Positions 14,411-24,116 of a stretch of 58,491 nt of DNA are shown here, piece after piece. The DNA is from Anaerolineae bacterium (lineage in GTDB: Bacteria; Chloroflexota; Anaerolineae; Aggregatilineales; Phototrophicaceae). Each line of letters begins with the position of its first letter. Within the stretch, counting starts at the first letter, position 1. The position numbers and the translations under genes were made by a program. The stretch covers positions 1-58,491 of the forward strand of contig JALHOR010000019.1 in NCBI GenBank assembly GCA_022842885.1. Reading direction: 5' to 3'. The notes under the pieces are model-generated. The model did no database searches. It was not told the DNA's origin and saw only the letters and a program-made list of their open reading frames with translations.

Positions 14411-15862
14411 TTACCGATATTGCTGCGCGACGATGGTCAATTGTTCACCGGCTTGGTTAAAGGCATCTTGGGCGGTTTGTGCTGCTTGCACCTGTACCCC
14501 CACCACTTGCCCTAGCGTATTGCTCTGGCAAGATGTGTCAAATGTTTGCCACGTTTGGCGCGAGAGCGTCAGCCCGGTGTTGATTTTCACAGCGGCATCT
14601 GACAATTCTGGCACGGCTGCCGCCACATCATCGGGCAGCACATAATTATCAGGGATAAGCGGCGGCGGCAAATTCAAACAGCCACCCGTAGACCCACTCG
14701 TTGCCACATCTGTCCAATACGTCAACACCAACGAATTATGCCCGCGTGTCCCGGTCATCGTATCCACAATTTGCTGCAAACCCAAGCGGTGCGACCGAAT
14801 TTTGCCGGGGTCAAATGTGGGCGAAGGCGTAATCGTAAACGTGGCGGTAGGTGTCAGCGATGGTGTGGGCGTCGGAATATCCGGCGTGGCGGTGGGCGGC
14901 AGTGGCACGCCGGCGCTGCCTAAAATGTCGGGAATATCAAAGATGTCATTCTGTACTTTGATGAGCGTATTGGTTAATTCATTGGCTTGCTCGGCATTTA
15001 AGGGGGTGCTGTTGTTGCAATGATTCTGGAACGCAGTATACACAGGCTGCAATTCTGTCGCGCCCGTATTCAAACGCTCGGCAGTGCTGACGAGTTCTGT
15101 CTCGGTAATGGTTGCTGGCATGACAAACTGCGGCGGTTTTGCCAGCAAATTTGCCGAACAATCGGGGCTTCTGCCTTGGGTCAGTTCGCGCAGTTGCGTC
15201 TGTAATTTACGATTATCGTCATTCAGCGCGATAAAATAATTGAGCAGTGCCGCCGCAACACCGGGGGCATCTACGGGCGTCTCGATAATATTGCCGGTGG
15301 CATCTACCCCACCCAATGCTGTGGGCAGTGCCGCTTGGGCGGTCGCATCAATAGTCGGTGTATCGCCGCCGCCTAATAATACGCCTAGCAACATCAGCAC
15401 AATAAAGCTAACCAGCAAAGCCCCGGCAGCGATATTCAGCGTGCGGCGCGGCACTGGGGTACTTTTGCCAAGTTTGCCTTCCAGAATAATGCCAGCAATG
15501 AGGCTGTCCACATGCTGCCGAATATCCTCATCATTTTCTGCCAATTCTAAGGCATCTTGCAGCGCCCGCAGTTGCCCCAAGGCGTAGGCGGTCGCTTCTT
15601 TCATGCCGGGCGATTTGTCTTTTTGATAGACTTTGACCAACGCCTCAATCGCGCTAGGTTCCCCTAACTCACCCAGCATCAGCGCCGCTTCTTTACGCTT
15701 TGCTACCGGATATTGTTTGGGCTTTAGGATGATAGCGATCAGGTCATCCACTTTTTGCTTGAATGCCTTTTCTTTCTCCAGCAGTTCTTTATCTTCTGCC
15801 GAAATGCCGTCATCGTCGTAATCTTCTAACAGTTCATCGTCGTCATCCAAAGGAGATGCCAT
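14411..15862 (-). CDS. HEAT-repeat, single-pass membrane protein with Pro/Thr-rich exterior
   Basis: A 483-residue protein. A very acidic N-terminus (DDDDELLEDYDDD) precedes a coiled segment and one or two HEAT-type helical repeats (about 45-115; KRKEAALMLGELGEPSAIEALVKVY). A transmembrane helix follows (about 140-162), then an extracellular part with a Pro/Thr linker and Cys-containing segments that recur in loosely duplicated form. I place the start at ATG 15862, where a GGTGA ribosome site fits; the frame is open further upstream. It may be an anchored scaffold; no enzyme motif is seen. Confidence 0.72.
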   Translation of the reverse strand: MASPLDDDDELLEDYDDDGISAEDKELLEKEKAFKQKVDDLIAIILKPKQYPVAKRKEAALMLGELGEPSAIEALVKVYQKDKSPGMKEATAYALGQLRALQDALELAENDEDIRQHVDSLIAGIILEGKLGKSTPVPRRTLNIAAGALLVSFIVLMLLGVLLGGGDTPTIDATAQAALPTALGGVDATGNIIETPVDAPGVAAALLNYFIALNDDNRKLQTQLRELTQGRSPDCSANLLAKPPQFVMPATITETELVSTAERLNTGATELQPVYTAFQNHCNNSTPLNAEQANELTNTLIKVQNDIFDIPDILGSAGVPLPPTATPDIPTPTPSLTPTATFTITPSPTFDPGKIRSHRLGLQQIVDTMTGTRGHNSLVLTYWTDVATSGSTGGCLNLPPPLIPDNYVLPDDVAAAVPELSDAAVKINTGLTLSRQTWQTFDTSCQSNTLGQVVGVQVQAAQTAQDAFNQAGEQLTIVAQQYR

Positions 15863-16059
15863 TCGTTCACCTGTTATGTGCCAAGATAGATGCAAGTATG
15901 CCACAATGATAAGCCATTCGGGGCAGATTGCCAAATGTGAGCCTGCGAGCAAAAATCCCATCCGAATTCAAACCTATGGATAGCGACAATCGCAACAAAT
16001 GGCATTAGAATCAACCACAGGGGCTAACTGGATGAATTGTTACATTAGGCAGGCAACTC

Positions 16060-16437
16060 ATGGCAAGCCAAGACAATTATGACCGCGAGATAGCGCGGTT
16101 GTTGCAGGAACAAAACCGTGAACATCAAGCCTTACGCATCGCCCAAGAACGGCATGGCGGCGATAACCCCATGCCCGGCGAACCCCCCGTCCCCACAATT
16201 ATTACTCAATTTGGGGATTGGGCAGTGACCCCCTTTGGCGTCGAGTGTTTGACCCATGCCTATCAAATCCAATGGGATAGCTTGACCGATAACCGCGTGG
16301 ATGATCATTTCTGGTTATCGAATCTGGCAAAGAAGGATTGGGTAAATCTATATGACTTTGCCGAGGCAATCCGGCATGGGCGCAAGATACATCGGTTTTT
16401 GCAAGGTCTCAGCACCAATAACACCGTCGAAAAGTGA
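16060..16437 (+). CDS. hypothetical protein
   Basis: A 125-residue soluble protein. The N-terminal third is a charged helix (DREIARLLQEQNREHQALR); the rest contains FGDWAVTPFGVECL (about 51-64) and KKDWVNLYDFAEAIRHGRKIH (about 91-111), which look conserved in composition (Trp-rich, compact). I do not recognise a named family. It stands alone between the HEAT membrane gene and icd. Confidence 0.7.
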   Translation: MASQDNYDREIARLLQEQNREHQALRIAQERHGGDNPMPGEPPVPTIITQFGDWAVTPFGVECLTHAYQIQWDSLTDNRVDDHFWLSNLAKKDWVNLYDFAEAIRHGRKIHRFLQGLSTNNTVEK

Positions 16438-16493
16438 GGTGTTGGCGGGGGGTATATTAGTAAGCTAGGGCGTTGCCGGTTGATGTGCCATAA

Positions 16494-16522
16494 GAAAATT
16501 GAGGCGCGGTATATCGCGCCTC
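16494..16522 (-). terminator. gene-end hairpin / terminator of icd
   Basis: GAGGCGCG/CGCGCCTC stem (16501-16522) around a TATA-type loop. On the minus strand it is followed by AATTTTCTT, about 45 bases after the icd stop. It belongs to the same short ATAT-loop hairpin type as 3853 and 44104. Confidence 0.6.
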
Positions 16523-16564
16523 GAAAAATTGCATGTTGCAATGCCGTCTAATTTTTTAGGCGAC

Positions 16565-18022
16565 TTATTCACCTTGCCCTAACGAAAAACCGGGCTGACC
16601 ATCAAACAAATACAGATGTTCGGTCTTGATGAAATCCAAGCCGGCGGCGGCAATTTGGGTGAGCAAAGCGATAACCGCTGCATGGGGGACGGGTTTATCT
16701 TCTGGATTCTTAAAGCGGCAGCGCCAATGGTCAGTGCAGAATGTTACGGGGTCTTCATCTGCCGGATAAACTTTTAAGCCCCGGTTGGTAATCATCACCA
16801 ATTTTAATTCTGGGCTGTGAATCTTTTCAGCCAGCAAGTTCCCCAAAATTTCAGGATCGCGCGGGTCATTATCCCAATCGAGAAAGACATCCACGCCCAC
16901 CAATTCTTTTTTGAGTTTGGGCTGTGGCTTAACAACGATGGGACGCATCCGAATTTCATCGGCAAAACGCACCACCCGCAAATATTCCGGTTCTTTGCCC
17001 AAACGGTCTATGACCGCATCAGCGAATTCCTGCGTCCCCACTTTGGTGGTGCTGCGGTCTTCACGATAAATATCGGCAGTGTGGATGCCATCTTCAATCG
17101 CTACTTTCCACGCATTATTGATGCGGGCAGCAACTTCCGGTTGCCCCAAATGCACCAGCATTTGCACACCTGCTAGCAATAACCCGGATGGATTGGCAAT
17201 GCTCTTGCCCGCAATATCGGGGGCGCTGCCATGGATGGCTTCAAACATAGCATGTTGTTCGCCAATATTTGCCGATACGCCCAAGCCCACCGAGCCGGTC
17301 AACTGTGCTGCGACATCGGATAAAATATCGCCATATAAATTTTGCAGCACAATCACATCAAATTTATCCGGGCGTTCTGCTAGGCGGGCAGTGCCAATAT
17401 CAATAATCATGTGTTCAGTTTTGATTTCGGGGTATTCTTTGGCAACTTCATCAAAGACTTTATGGAACAAGCCATCCGTCATTTTCATGATGTTGTCTTT
17501 GGTGAAACACGAGACTTTCTTGCGGTTATTCGCCCGCGCATATTCAAAGGCATAGCGGATAATTTTTTCGCTGCCGGGGCGCGAGATGAGTTTGAGGGTT
17601 TGGTACACTTCGGCGGTTTGCCGATGCTCTATGCCCGCATACAAATCTTCTTCATTTTCACGGATGATAATAATTTTCATCAGCGGGTGTTTGGTATCAA
17701 TCGCCGGAAAATATGAGGTTGCCGGGCGGACATTGGCAAATAAGCCTAATGTCTTACGAATGGTCACATTCAGGCTTTTGTAGCCACCCCCTTGTGGGGT
17801 GGTGATGGGCGCTTTATACAGCACCCGCGTCCGGTAAATCGATTCCCAAGCATCGGCAGAAATGCCCGATGTATGCCCTTGCAAATAGGCTTTTTCGCCA
17901 ATTTCGATTGTTTCAATCTCAATTGCTGCGCCGGCGGCTTGCATCACGCGCAAACACGCCTCCATAATTTCCGGTCCGATGCCATCGCCATGCGCGACAG
18001 TGATATGTGTTTTTCCGGTCAT
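16565..18022 (-). CDS. icd: isocitrate dehydrogenase, Thermus-type
   Basis: A 485-residue enzyme of the isocitrate/isopropylmalate dehydrogenase family: oxidative decarboxylation of isocitrate to 2-oxoglutarate in the TCA cycle. It shows HGDGIGPEIM (11-20), the substrate motif SLNVTIRKTLGL (about 84-95), YAGIEHR, the NADP-site region ENLYGDI-like QNLYGDILSDV (about 229-239) and GSAPDIAGK. The C-terminal extension of ~150 residues, beyond the ~335-residue core, matches the Thermus-type NADP enzyme. Cofactor choice is inferred. A GGAG site sits ahead of ATG 18022. It is monocistronic. Confidence 0.92.
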   Translation of the reverse strand: MTGKTHITVAHGDGIGPEIMEACLRVMQAAGAAIEIETIEIGEKAYLQGHTSGISADAWESIYRTRVLYKAPITTPQGGGYKSLNVTIRKTLGLFANVRPATSYFPAIDTKHPLMKIIIIRENEEDLYAGIEHRQTAEVYQTLKLISRPGSEKIIRYAFEYARANNRKKVSCFTKDNIMKMTDGLFHKVFDEVAKEYPEIKTEHMIIDIGTARLAERPDKFDVIVLQNLYGDILSDVAAQLTGSVGLGVSANIGEQHAMFEAIHGSAPDIAGKSIANPSGLLLAGVQMLVHLGQPEVAARINNAWKVAIEDGIHTADIYREDRSTTKVGTQEFADAVIDRLGKEPEYLRVVRFADEIRMRPIVVKPQPKLKKELVGVDVFLDWDNDPRDPEILGNLLAEKIHSPELKLVMITNRGLKVYPADEDPVTFCTDHWRCRFKNPEDKPVPHAAVIALLTQIAAAGLDFIKTEHLYLFDGQPGFSLGQGE

Positions 18023-18300
18023 ACATCACTCCGTAGGATATAGCAGGATGTTACGCGGTCAGCGGTGAATGCTGATAACGACCTAGCGCGTCATCCTCTG
18101 TGCAAATAGGAAGATGTATAGTAACCGAAATTGCCTAGAATTTCTGTGCCGGAATTTCTCAATGTTGGTTATAGTTGGCTACAATTCGATATGGTGTATG
18201 ATGAATACGGTAGCGGAGTGCCACCCATTTGTGCTTTCTGCTATCTTGTGGTTCACTAGAAACATAGGTCACACCAGCAACATCACTCAGGGCGAGAATC

Positions 18301-19875
18301 ATGACCGTACCTCATCTCAATGAGCAGCAGCCAACTTTTGAAGACCTCGAACTGTTGGTAGAAGTATCGCGTTTGTTGATGGATGTGGATTTAAACAGTG
18401 TCCTTGATAAAGTGATTCAACTCACCTCACAATCCGTTGGGGCGACCAAAACCAGCCTGTTTTTGCACGACCATCACACCATTGATTGGGGCTATATTTT
18501 CACGGCACGCCAGTTATCCGCTGATGAGTCAGTAAAAGTGGTCACGCGGGTGATGGATGAGGGATTTGCAGGTTGGGTGTATCGGCAGCAGCGCGGGGAT
18601 ATTATTTATGACACGCTGGATGATAACCGCTGGATAGTTTTTCCTGATGATAAGATGTCGGTGCGGTCAGTGCTGTGTGTGCCATTTGTGGATGCTGGCA
18701 ATGTATTGGCAATTATCACCCTCATGCATACCCAACCTTATCATTTTACCGATTATCACTTGCGCCTGATGACTATTATTGCTAACCAAGCCACTATCGC
18801 TATCCGCAATGCTCGTTTATTCCAGACCATTAACCAGCAGCGGCGGCAGCAAGAGATGGTGTTGGCGGCGATGAATGATGTGTTATTGGTCTTGGGAAAT
18901 GATGAGTTGATTGTACTGGTCAATAATGCCGCCCTGCCGTTATTAGAAATTAACACTGCCGACCAAGCCACTGGCAAATCGCTGCAAGAATTCATTGCAT
19001 TAGACTCTATCTTTGAAACGATATTAGAAAAACTAGCCGGGGGGATTGCTGTTTTCGAGACGCGCTCGGAGCGATTACAAATTGATTTTCGGGTGACATT
19101 TTCGCAATGGCAAGATACGCAGCGCGGCACCCAAGGCTATGTCGTGGTGCTGCACAATATCACTACCTTACAAGATTTACATCGTTTTAAGGATGAAATG
19201 CTGCGCGTTGCGACGCACGATTTACGCAGCCCACTGGCGCTTATCGCGGGCTATGCTGATATTATCGGCATGGATATTCCGCCGGAAAGTACCGCCCTCC
19301 ACGAATATATTGACATCATCAAAGCCTCCGTGGATCGGATGAGCAATCTCGTGGAAGAAGTCCTCAAAATTGAACGTATTCGTAATTCCGACCTTGCCCG
19401 TGAACGGACAGAGGTTGAGCCATTGGTCAAGGTCGTTTTGGTCAATATGCGGCTGATTGCCCAGACGAAACAGCACCAACTGACGTCCGAAATTAATTTA
19501 CAACATGCCCCCAAAATTCACATAGACGCGGTGTTGGTGCGCCAAGCGATGGAAAATCTGATTGCCAATGCCATTAAATACACCCCCGCCAATGGCAAAA
19601 TCCATGTACAAGCATTTTTAGAAGATAACAAATTTCATTTCACCGTGCAGGATAATGGTGTAGGCATTCCCAAAGAGCATTTGCCCTATTTATTCGAGTC
19701 GTTTTATCGGGTGAACAGCATTACCGATGTGGAAAAGGGCAGCGGCTTAGGCTTGAGCTTGGTCAAAAATGTTATTTTGCGGCATGAGGGCAACGTGTGG
19801 GTCAAAAGCCGTCCGGGACGGGGGAGTAAATTTGGGTTCTGGTTGCCCCTCCCTGAACCCAATGAGCAGTCGTAG
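18301..19875 (+). CDS. GAF-PAS sensor histidine kinase
   Basis: A 524-residue soluble sensor kinase. GAF domain (about 27-175), PAS-like domain (about 183-290), HisKA with phospho-acceptor His306 in THDLRSP, and HATPase with N box NLIANAIKYTP (about 418-428), G1 DNGVGIP and G2 GSGLGLSL. No membrane segment, so it senses a cytoplasmic or diffusible signal, possibly through the GAF domain. No response regulator is adjacent; the nearest intact one is at 38909. Confidence 0.92.
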   Translation: MTVPHLNEQQPTFEDLELLVEVSRLLMDVDLNSVLDKVIQLTSQSVGATKTSLFLHDHHTIDWGYIFTARQLSADESVKVVTRVMDEGFAGWVYRQQRGDIIYDTLDDNRWIVFPDDKMSVRSVLCVPFVDAGNVLAIITLMHTQPYHFTDYHLRLMTIIANQATIAIRNARLFQTINQQRRQQEMVLAAMNDVLLVLGNDELIVLVNNAALPLLEINTADQATGKSLQEFIALDSIFETILEKLAGGIAVFETRSERLQIDFRVTFSQWQDTQRGTQGYVVVLHNITTLQDLHRFKDEMLRVATHDLRSPLALIAGYADIIGMDIPPESTALHEYIDIIKASVDRMSNLVEEVLKIERIRNSDLARERTEVEPLVKVVLVNMRLIAQTKQHQLTSEINLQHAPKIHIDAVLVRQAMENLIANAIKYTPANGKIHVQAFLEDNKFHFTVQDNGVGIPKEHLPYLFESFYRVNSITDVEKGSGLGLSLVKNVILRHEGNVWVKSRPGRGSKFGFWLPLPEPNEQS

Positions 19876-19961
19876 AGAAATCGTATCATTGGAAACTGCA
19901 AATTTGCGTTACAATACTAAACAGCAGCAAAAACCAGCAACCAATCATTAGGGAAGCGTTG

Positions 19962-20714
19962 ATGATGCAAGACTATAAAATCAAAGAGAATCGTTTTCTG
20001 CTGTGGTGGGTCATTGGCAGCGCCCTTGTCTATCCCATGGCAATTGTTTTGGGTGGCATTATGATGGTGCCAGTGGGGATGATTGCCAATTTCTTTCGCC
20101 CAACATCGTATTATTATGATGCTGCCTATGGCTACGATTATGCGCTCTATAATTTCTTGTTCGGCGCTGCCGCGGTGCTTGTTCTGGGCGGTGTGATTGG
20201 CTATTGCGTGGGGCAAATCCAGCGAAATTTGCTGCGACGCTATTTGTTCTGGACAGCAGACCATTGGCGGCGGTACAGCGTGGCAGGTGGCGTTATCGGC
20301 GGGGCATTGGCGGCTTTCATTGCGAATCTGCTACCAGTAAGCGCGGGCGATTGGAAATTTTTGGTGATGATGCCCGTGTTTGTTGCATGCCTCAGCCTTG
20401 TCCAATGGCTAACATTGCGCCAAGCGACGCGCAGTGCAGGGTTGTGGATTTTTGCGAATATCATTGGCGGCGTGGTTTTTAGCGGTGTGCTGGTCATGAA
20501 TCAGCCCGATTATTATAGCCGCAGCTACAGCACGACCATGTTCTTTTTATTCGGGTTGGCAGTTTTGGCGCAGGCAATCATTACAGGCATGATGATGTTA
20601 TGGCTGTTTGAAAAATATGCTTATCCGCCCGAACAAGATTTAGAAGCTGTTCCCGTACCAGTTGAAAGCCATAACCCGAATCGCAAACCATCCGTGTGGG
20701 ATGATGCAATTTAG
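19962..20714 (+). CDS. polytopic membrane protein, unknown function
   Basis: A 250-residue protein with about six to seven hydrophobic helices (for example WWVIGSALVYPMAIVLGG, AAVLVLGGVIGYCVG, VAGGVIGGALAAFIAN). The C-terminal polar tail ends NRKPSVWDDAI. Two adjacent ATGs (19962, 19965) follow GGGAAGCG. I do not recognise the family. The helix-loop style resembles the membrane protein at 24790-25401, but the resemblance is too weak to call homology. Confidence 0.65.
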   Translation: MMQDYKIKENRFLLWWVIGSALVYPMAIVLGGIMMVPVGMIANFFRPTSYYYDAAYGYDYALYNFLFGAAAVLVLGGVIGYCVGQIQRNLLRRYLFWTADHWRRYSVAGGVIGGALAAFIANLLPVSAGDWKFLVMMPVFVACLSLVQWLTLRQATRSAGLWIFANIIGGVVFSGVLVMNQPDYYSRSYSTTMFFLFGLAVLAQAIITGMMMLWLFEKYAYPPEQDLEAVPVPVESHNPNRKPSVWDDAI

Positions 20715-21058
20715 GTGTGCATAGCCTTGAAGAAAGAAAGCAACCATCACCCTTTTTTCATGACAGATGACAGATGGCAAAGATAAAAAGAAGCATTACA
20801 GTAAAGATAGTAAACTGAATGGAAGGAGTAAAACGGCATTAGATGCTTGAACTTACCTCTCCTCCACACCCCTTATTAGGGGTAAGTAACAGATAGTCGG
20901 GATATTGCGGGAAACAGAAACGCCTGTAGGGCTGTTAAAATCAATTTTGAACCCATGTCACCCGGCATTTTCATCTGGCTTATCTCTGCTGCGGGTGGTT
21001 TTAATCGCAACCGCCATCCATTAGGACGGCGGTTTTGCATTCTGCTTGATGGTGAGGC
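20715..21058. other. 344-base intergenic region without a gene
   Basis: No convincing coding frame. It contains short direct TGACAGATGACAGATGG repetition (about 20762-20777), a CCCCTTATTAGGGG palindrome (about 20869-20882), and a gene-end hairpin (21009-21034) facing the YbjN gene. The two flanking genes converge on it. Confidence 0.5.
21009..21034. terminator. AACCGCC hairpin between convergent genes
   Basis: AACCGCC (21009-21015) pairs with GGCGGTT (21028-21034), with further TCC/GGA pairing and a four-base loop. TTTT follows on the plus strand. It is probably a bidirectional terminator. Confidence 0.5.
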
Positions 21059-21706
21059 TCAATTATTAGAGAAGCCGTTGGTCATCCCAAAATCCTCATC
21101 GTCATCGTCGTCATTCTCATCAAAATCGTCATCGTCGAAGTTGTCTTCGTCCACATCAAAATCCTGACCGAAGTAGACATCATCAAAATCATCATCGTCG
21201 CCTATATCGTCGTCATCATCGCTATCGAGCAGTAATTCTGTTTCCTCTTCAATACTAGCGATAGCAGTTTCGGGCGTTTTCCCACCATAGATGACGCTCA
21301 TCAAACCGGGCAAATAGCGATCGGTGATGATAACGTTGGCATAGACCATCTGGCGAATGAGGGGCGGTAGCAGTGCCGCCCCTTCCACATCAATGCTGGT
21401 TTTATAACGGATTTCGCCGTCTTCAAAATCCATCTCAAAATTGCCAACCACCATACCATAATTAGCGCGGGTGATAAATTCGGCAATTGCCGAGCGTTTA
21501 TTGTCTGGCACATTGACAGGCAAGACCGAATAAAAGACAAACTGCTGCTGCTTTTCCCTAGCTTGGGCATAACAGACCCATTTGCCATTCTTGCCGGAAA
21601 ATCCCATGCTCAGAACAGACATGCCTTCCACCCATTGAAAATCCCATTCATCTTCTTCAAAAAATTCAATGAGGGAATTAAAAATTTGCTGTTCACCCAT
21701 ACTCAT
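21059..21706 (-). CDS. YbjN-domain protein with poly-acidic tail
   Basis: A 215-residue protein. A YbjN / type III chaperone-like domain (1-150; LIEFFEEDEWDFQWVEG start, then FYSVLPVNVPDNKRSAIAEFITRANYGMVVGNFEMD) is followed by a tail of almost pure Asp/Glu (about 158-208) ending in a short neutral segment. YbjN proteins are chaperone-fold regulators of unclear function. The acidic tail may keep the protein soluble or mimic nucleic acid. ATG 21706 is chosen because AGGGG lies ten bases upstream. Confidence 0.83.
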   Translation of the reverse strand: MSMGEQQIFNSLIEFFEEDEWDFQWVEGMSVLSMGFSGKNGKWVCYAQAREKQQQFVFYSVLPVNVPDNKRSAIAEFITRANYGMVVGNFEMDFEDGEIRYKTSIDVEGAALLPPLIRQMVYANVIITDRYLPGLMSVIYGGKTPETAIASIEEETELLLDSDDDDDIGDDDDFDDVYFGQDFDVDEDNFDDDDFDENDDDDDEDFGMTNGFSNN

Positions 21707-21733
21707 AATTATCATTCCCCTGTTTGCGATTGC

Positions 21734-21946
21734 CTATTTTCCCTTGGGGGCATCGGTATCACGCGGGGCAGTTTCATCGGCAGTCTCAGTGACAATCGGC
21801 ATAATTCCGGTGGTTGAGCCAGTATCCGGGATAACTTCGGGCAAGGTAGCGGGGCGTGCGAGTTCACGCAATCGCAATGCTTCTTGGACTTGCTGGCGAG
21901 GAATAGCACCAGTCCGTGACTGGTTATCTTGAGATTTATCGGGCAT
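21734..21946 (-). CDS. small hypothetical protein
   Basis: A 70-residue polar protein (MPDKSQDNQSRTG... ending PRDTDAPKGK), rich in Thr, Pro and acidic residues and probably disordered. An excellent GGAGG (21951-21955) supports this start; longer in-frame starts exist. It is transcribed just upstream of the YbjN-like gene with a 27-base gap, so the two may be co-transcribed. Function unknown. Confidence 0.55.
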   Translation of the reverse strand: MPDKSQDNQSRTGAIPRQQVQEALRLRELARPATLPEVIPDTGSTTGIMPIVTETADETAPRDTDAPKGK

Positions 21947-22167
21947 AAGTGCCTCCGCAAGATCATCAAATGACATTTTAATCATATCACATATCAATTC
22001 AAAAAAGCGATTCTTAAGCTCCGGGCAATCGCTTCAAAACCGAGAGAGATGCGGCTATGCAAGATAACCAAGGTTTTTTAGGGACACAACCCTAAGTTTC
22101 ATTTACACTTATCATATAACTGCGTAGAGTTAAATTATCATCTCATCTAGTCGAACAGGACGTAACG

Positions 22168-22995
22168 ATGTCCTTCTTTTCTCGCCGTTCTAAAAAACAG
22201 GAAGCACCCAAAGCCAACAATACGGGCAAAAAACCTGACCCTGCTAATGACGCGGCAAAACACCACATTTTGGAATTGCAGCGCATGATTGGCAACCAAG
22301 CCACGATACGCCTGTTGCAAGAAAAAAGTTATCAGCCGGATGCAGCGCGTGTACCGATGAGTCCGGTCATGTTGCAAGAATTTCCGATGCTGAAAACGCC
22401 GTGCTTTATGGAGAATTTCCAGCTTGTGCATCTTCAGTTGGATACTTATGCCCAATTCATCAGCGCCTATCAGCAGTATGTGGAAGAAACCATCTCGCGG
22501 GAAGCCTTTAATCTATTCGAGCAGTATCAGGGCGCGTTCATGAATATGGGTATCATCATGACCCAAACCCTACGCGAAAATGTTAAATTATTCAAAATGA
22601 TGCTGACACAGCAGTTGCCCAAAAACAGCCTCAAAACCGATAAGGTCATGCAAATTCTGGACAAATTGCAGTCAGAAGTGGATAAGCGCGTAGATGGGCA
22701 AGATATCAAAGACATTCATGGCAAAGTCCCACAGAACAAAAAGCCATCGCCGGAAATGCTCAAACTTAGCATACGCGGCGGTGCCGGCAGCGCCAATGAT
22801 GCCTTGGCATTAACCATGAGCAGCGAAGACTATGTGTTGGCATTTTTTAAACGGCATAACCTGAACGCCGATATTTACAAACAATTGGTCAAACTGATGG
22901 TTGCGCCAACGCCGCAAGAAGAAAAAGACGAAGAAGTCAGCCCAACCCCTGACGCACCTGAACATTTTGCGGTACAGTATGTTCAAAAGTCGTGA
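22168..22995 (+). CDS. protein with eCIS-cargo-like N-terminal motif
   Basis: A 275-residue soluble protein. The N-terminus is basic and disordered (SFFSRRSKKQEAPK), then LQRMIGNQATIRLL (37-50). That LQR-x-x-GNQA-x-x-RLL pattern is the short helix typical of the N-termini of DUF4157-type proteins tied to extracellular contractile injection systems (eCIS), where it may act in cargo loading. The remaining ~220 residues are mostly helical; I see no DUF4157 HExxH metalloprotease site and no known toxin domain. AGGA upstream supports the start. No eCIS sheath, tube or baseplate gene is in the window. Confidence 0.72.
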   Translation: MSFFSRRSKKQEAPKANNTGKKPDPANDAAKHHILELQRMIGNQATIRLLQEKSYQPDAARVPMSPVMLQEFPMLKTPCFMENFQLVHLQLDTYAQFISAYQQYVEETISREAFNLFEQYQGAFMNMGIIMTQTLRENVKLFKMMLTQQLPKNSLKTDKVMQILDKLQSEVDKRVDGQDIKDIHGKVPQNKKPSPEMLKLSIRGGAGSANDALALTMSSEDYVLAFFKRHNLNADIYKQLVKLMVAPTPQEEKDEEVSPTPDAPEHFAVQYVQKS

Positions 22996-23028
22996 TAAAT
23001 CAAAAAATAACATACTAGGTTTGTGAAA

Positions 23029-23961
23029 ATGGAAAAGATGAAAGTTTCGGGTCAGCGTAAGCCCTTCCCGTGGCATATCATCGTTTTTTTAGCGCCCGCG
23101 TTTATCATCTATACGTTGTTTATGATTTACCCGTTGGTGGATTCGCTGCGGTTGGGGTTGTACGCCCTGGATGAGCAAGGGCAAGAAATGTTTGTTGGGC
23201 TGCAAAATTACCAACAACTGCTCACCAATGATTTGTACGCGCCGCGCTTGTGGGGAGCATTAGGCAATAATTTTCTCTTTTTTGTGATTCACATGCTCGT
23301 GCAAAACCCGATTGGGTTATTGTTGGCGGCACTGCTTAGTTCACGCTTTATTCGTGGGCGAGCAATTTACCGCACCCTGATTTTTACGCCCACTGTGTTA
23401 TCCGTCGTCTTGATTGGCTTCATCTGGCAACTGATTCTTAGCCCGCTATGGAGCAAAAGTCTGGTGCGATCATTGGGGCTACCGGGCAGTTTACCGCCGC
23501 TGCTCGGTCTGGAATCCACAGCACTACTCACTATGTCGCTGATTTCGGTATGGCAGTGGGTGGGCGTGCCAATGATGCTGTTTTTGGCGGCATTGATTTC
23601 TATCCCGGATGAATTGATCGAAGCGGCACGGGTAGATGGCGCAACAGCGTGGGGTGTTTTCTGGCGCATCAAATTTCCATTGATTCTGCCGACGGTGGGG
23701 ATTGTGGGCATCTTGACATTTGTGGGCAACTTTAATGCCTTTGACCTGATTTATGCCACCCAAAAAGCAGTGGGTAATCCCAACTTCGCCACCGATTTGC
23801 TAGGCACTTTTTTTTATCGGACGTTTTTCGGGTATCAACTGCTGCCGGGCAACCCAACCTTGGGTGCTAGCGTGGCAGGCGTCATGTTCCTGATTATTCT
23901 GATGGGCGTGCTGGTGTATCTGTTTGGTTTCCAACGGCGCGTCGTCCAAGTTGAGATGTAA
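23029..23961 (+). CDS. carbohydrate ABC transporter permease, MalF type, orphan
   Basis: A 310-residue inner-membrane permease with about six helices and the EAA loop EAARVDGATAWGVFWRIKFPLILP (about 201-224), which docks the ATPase. It belongs to the sugar-uptake (CUT1) group. No binding protein, second permease or ATPase is next to it; a MalG-type permease lies 31 kb away at 54745. ATG 23029 is preferred over GTG 23023 because AGG lies nine bases before it. It follows the eCIS-motif gene by 33 bases and is closed by a strong terminator. Confidence 0.9.
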   Translation: MEKMKVSGQRKPFPWHIIVFLAPAFIIYTLFMIYPLVDSLRLGLYALDEQGQEMFVGLQNYQQLLTNDLYAPRLWGALGNNFLFFVIHMLVQNPIGLLLAALLSSRFIRGRAIYRTLIFTPTVLSVVLIGFIWQLILSPLWSKSLVRSLGLPGSLPPLLGLESTALLTMSLISVWQWVGVPMMLFLAALISIPDELIEAARVDGATAWGVFWRIKFPLILPTVGIVGILTFVGNFNAFDLIYATQKAVGNPNFATDLLGTFFYRTFFGYQLLPGNPTLGASVAGVMFLIILMGVLVYLFGFQRRVVQVEM

Positions 23962-24018
23962 GACCCACAATTAATGTTGTTTTCGACTATATATTTTTAA
24001 CTCTAGCGTGCCACAATA

Positions 24019-24049
24019 CGCCCAACACAGGCTGTTGGGCGTGGTTTTT
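24019..24049 (+). terminator. Rho-independent terminator of the MalF-type permease
   Basis: CGCCCAACA/TGTTGGGCG stem (24019-24041) followed by TGGTTTTTA, about 58 bases after the permease stop. Confidence 0.85.
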
Positions 24050-24116
24050 ATGCTGACAAATGGCGCCTTATGCAGGTATGATTGATGCGCTGTGAGGCAG
24101 AATAGGATGGGATAAG

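Noticed and set aside
21065-21235. Run of TCATCATCGTCG-type triplets as a simple repeat or microsatellite
   Set aside because: It is the coding sequence of the Asp-rich tail of the YbjN-like protein, with mixed GAT/GAC codons.
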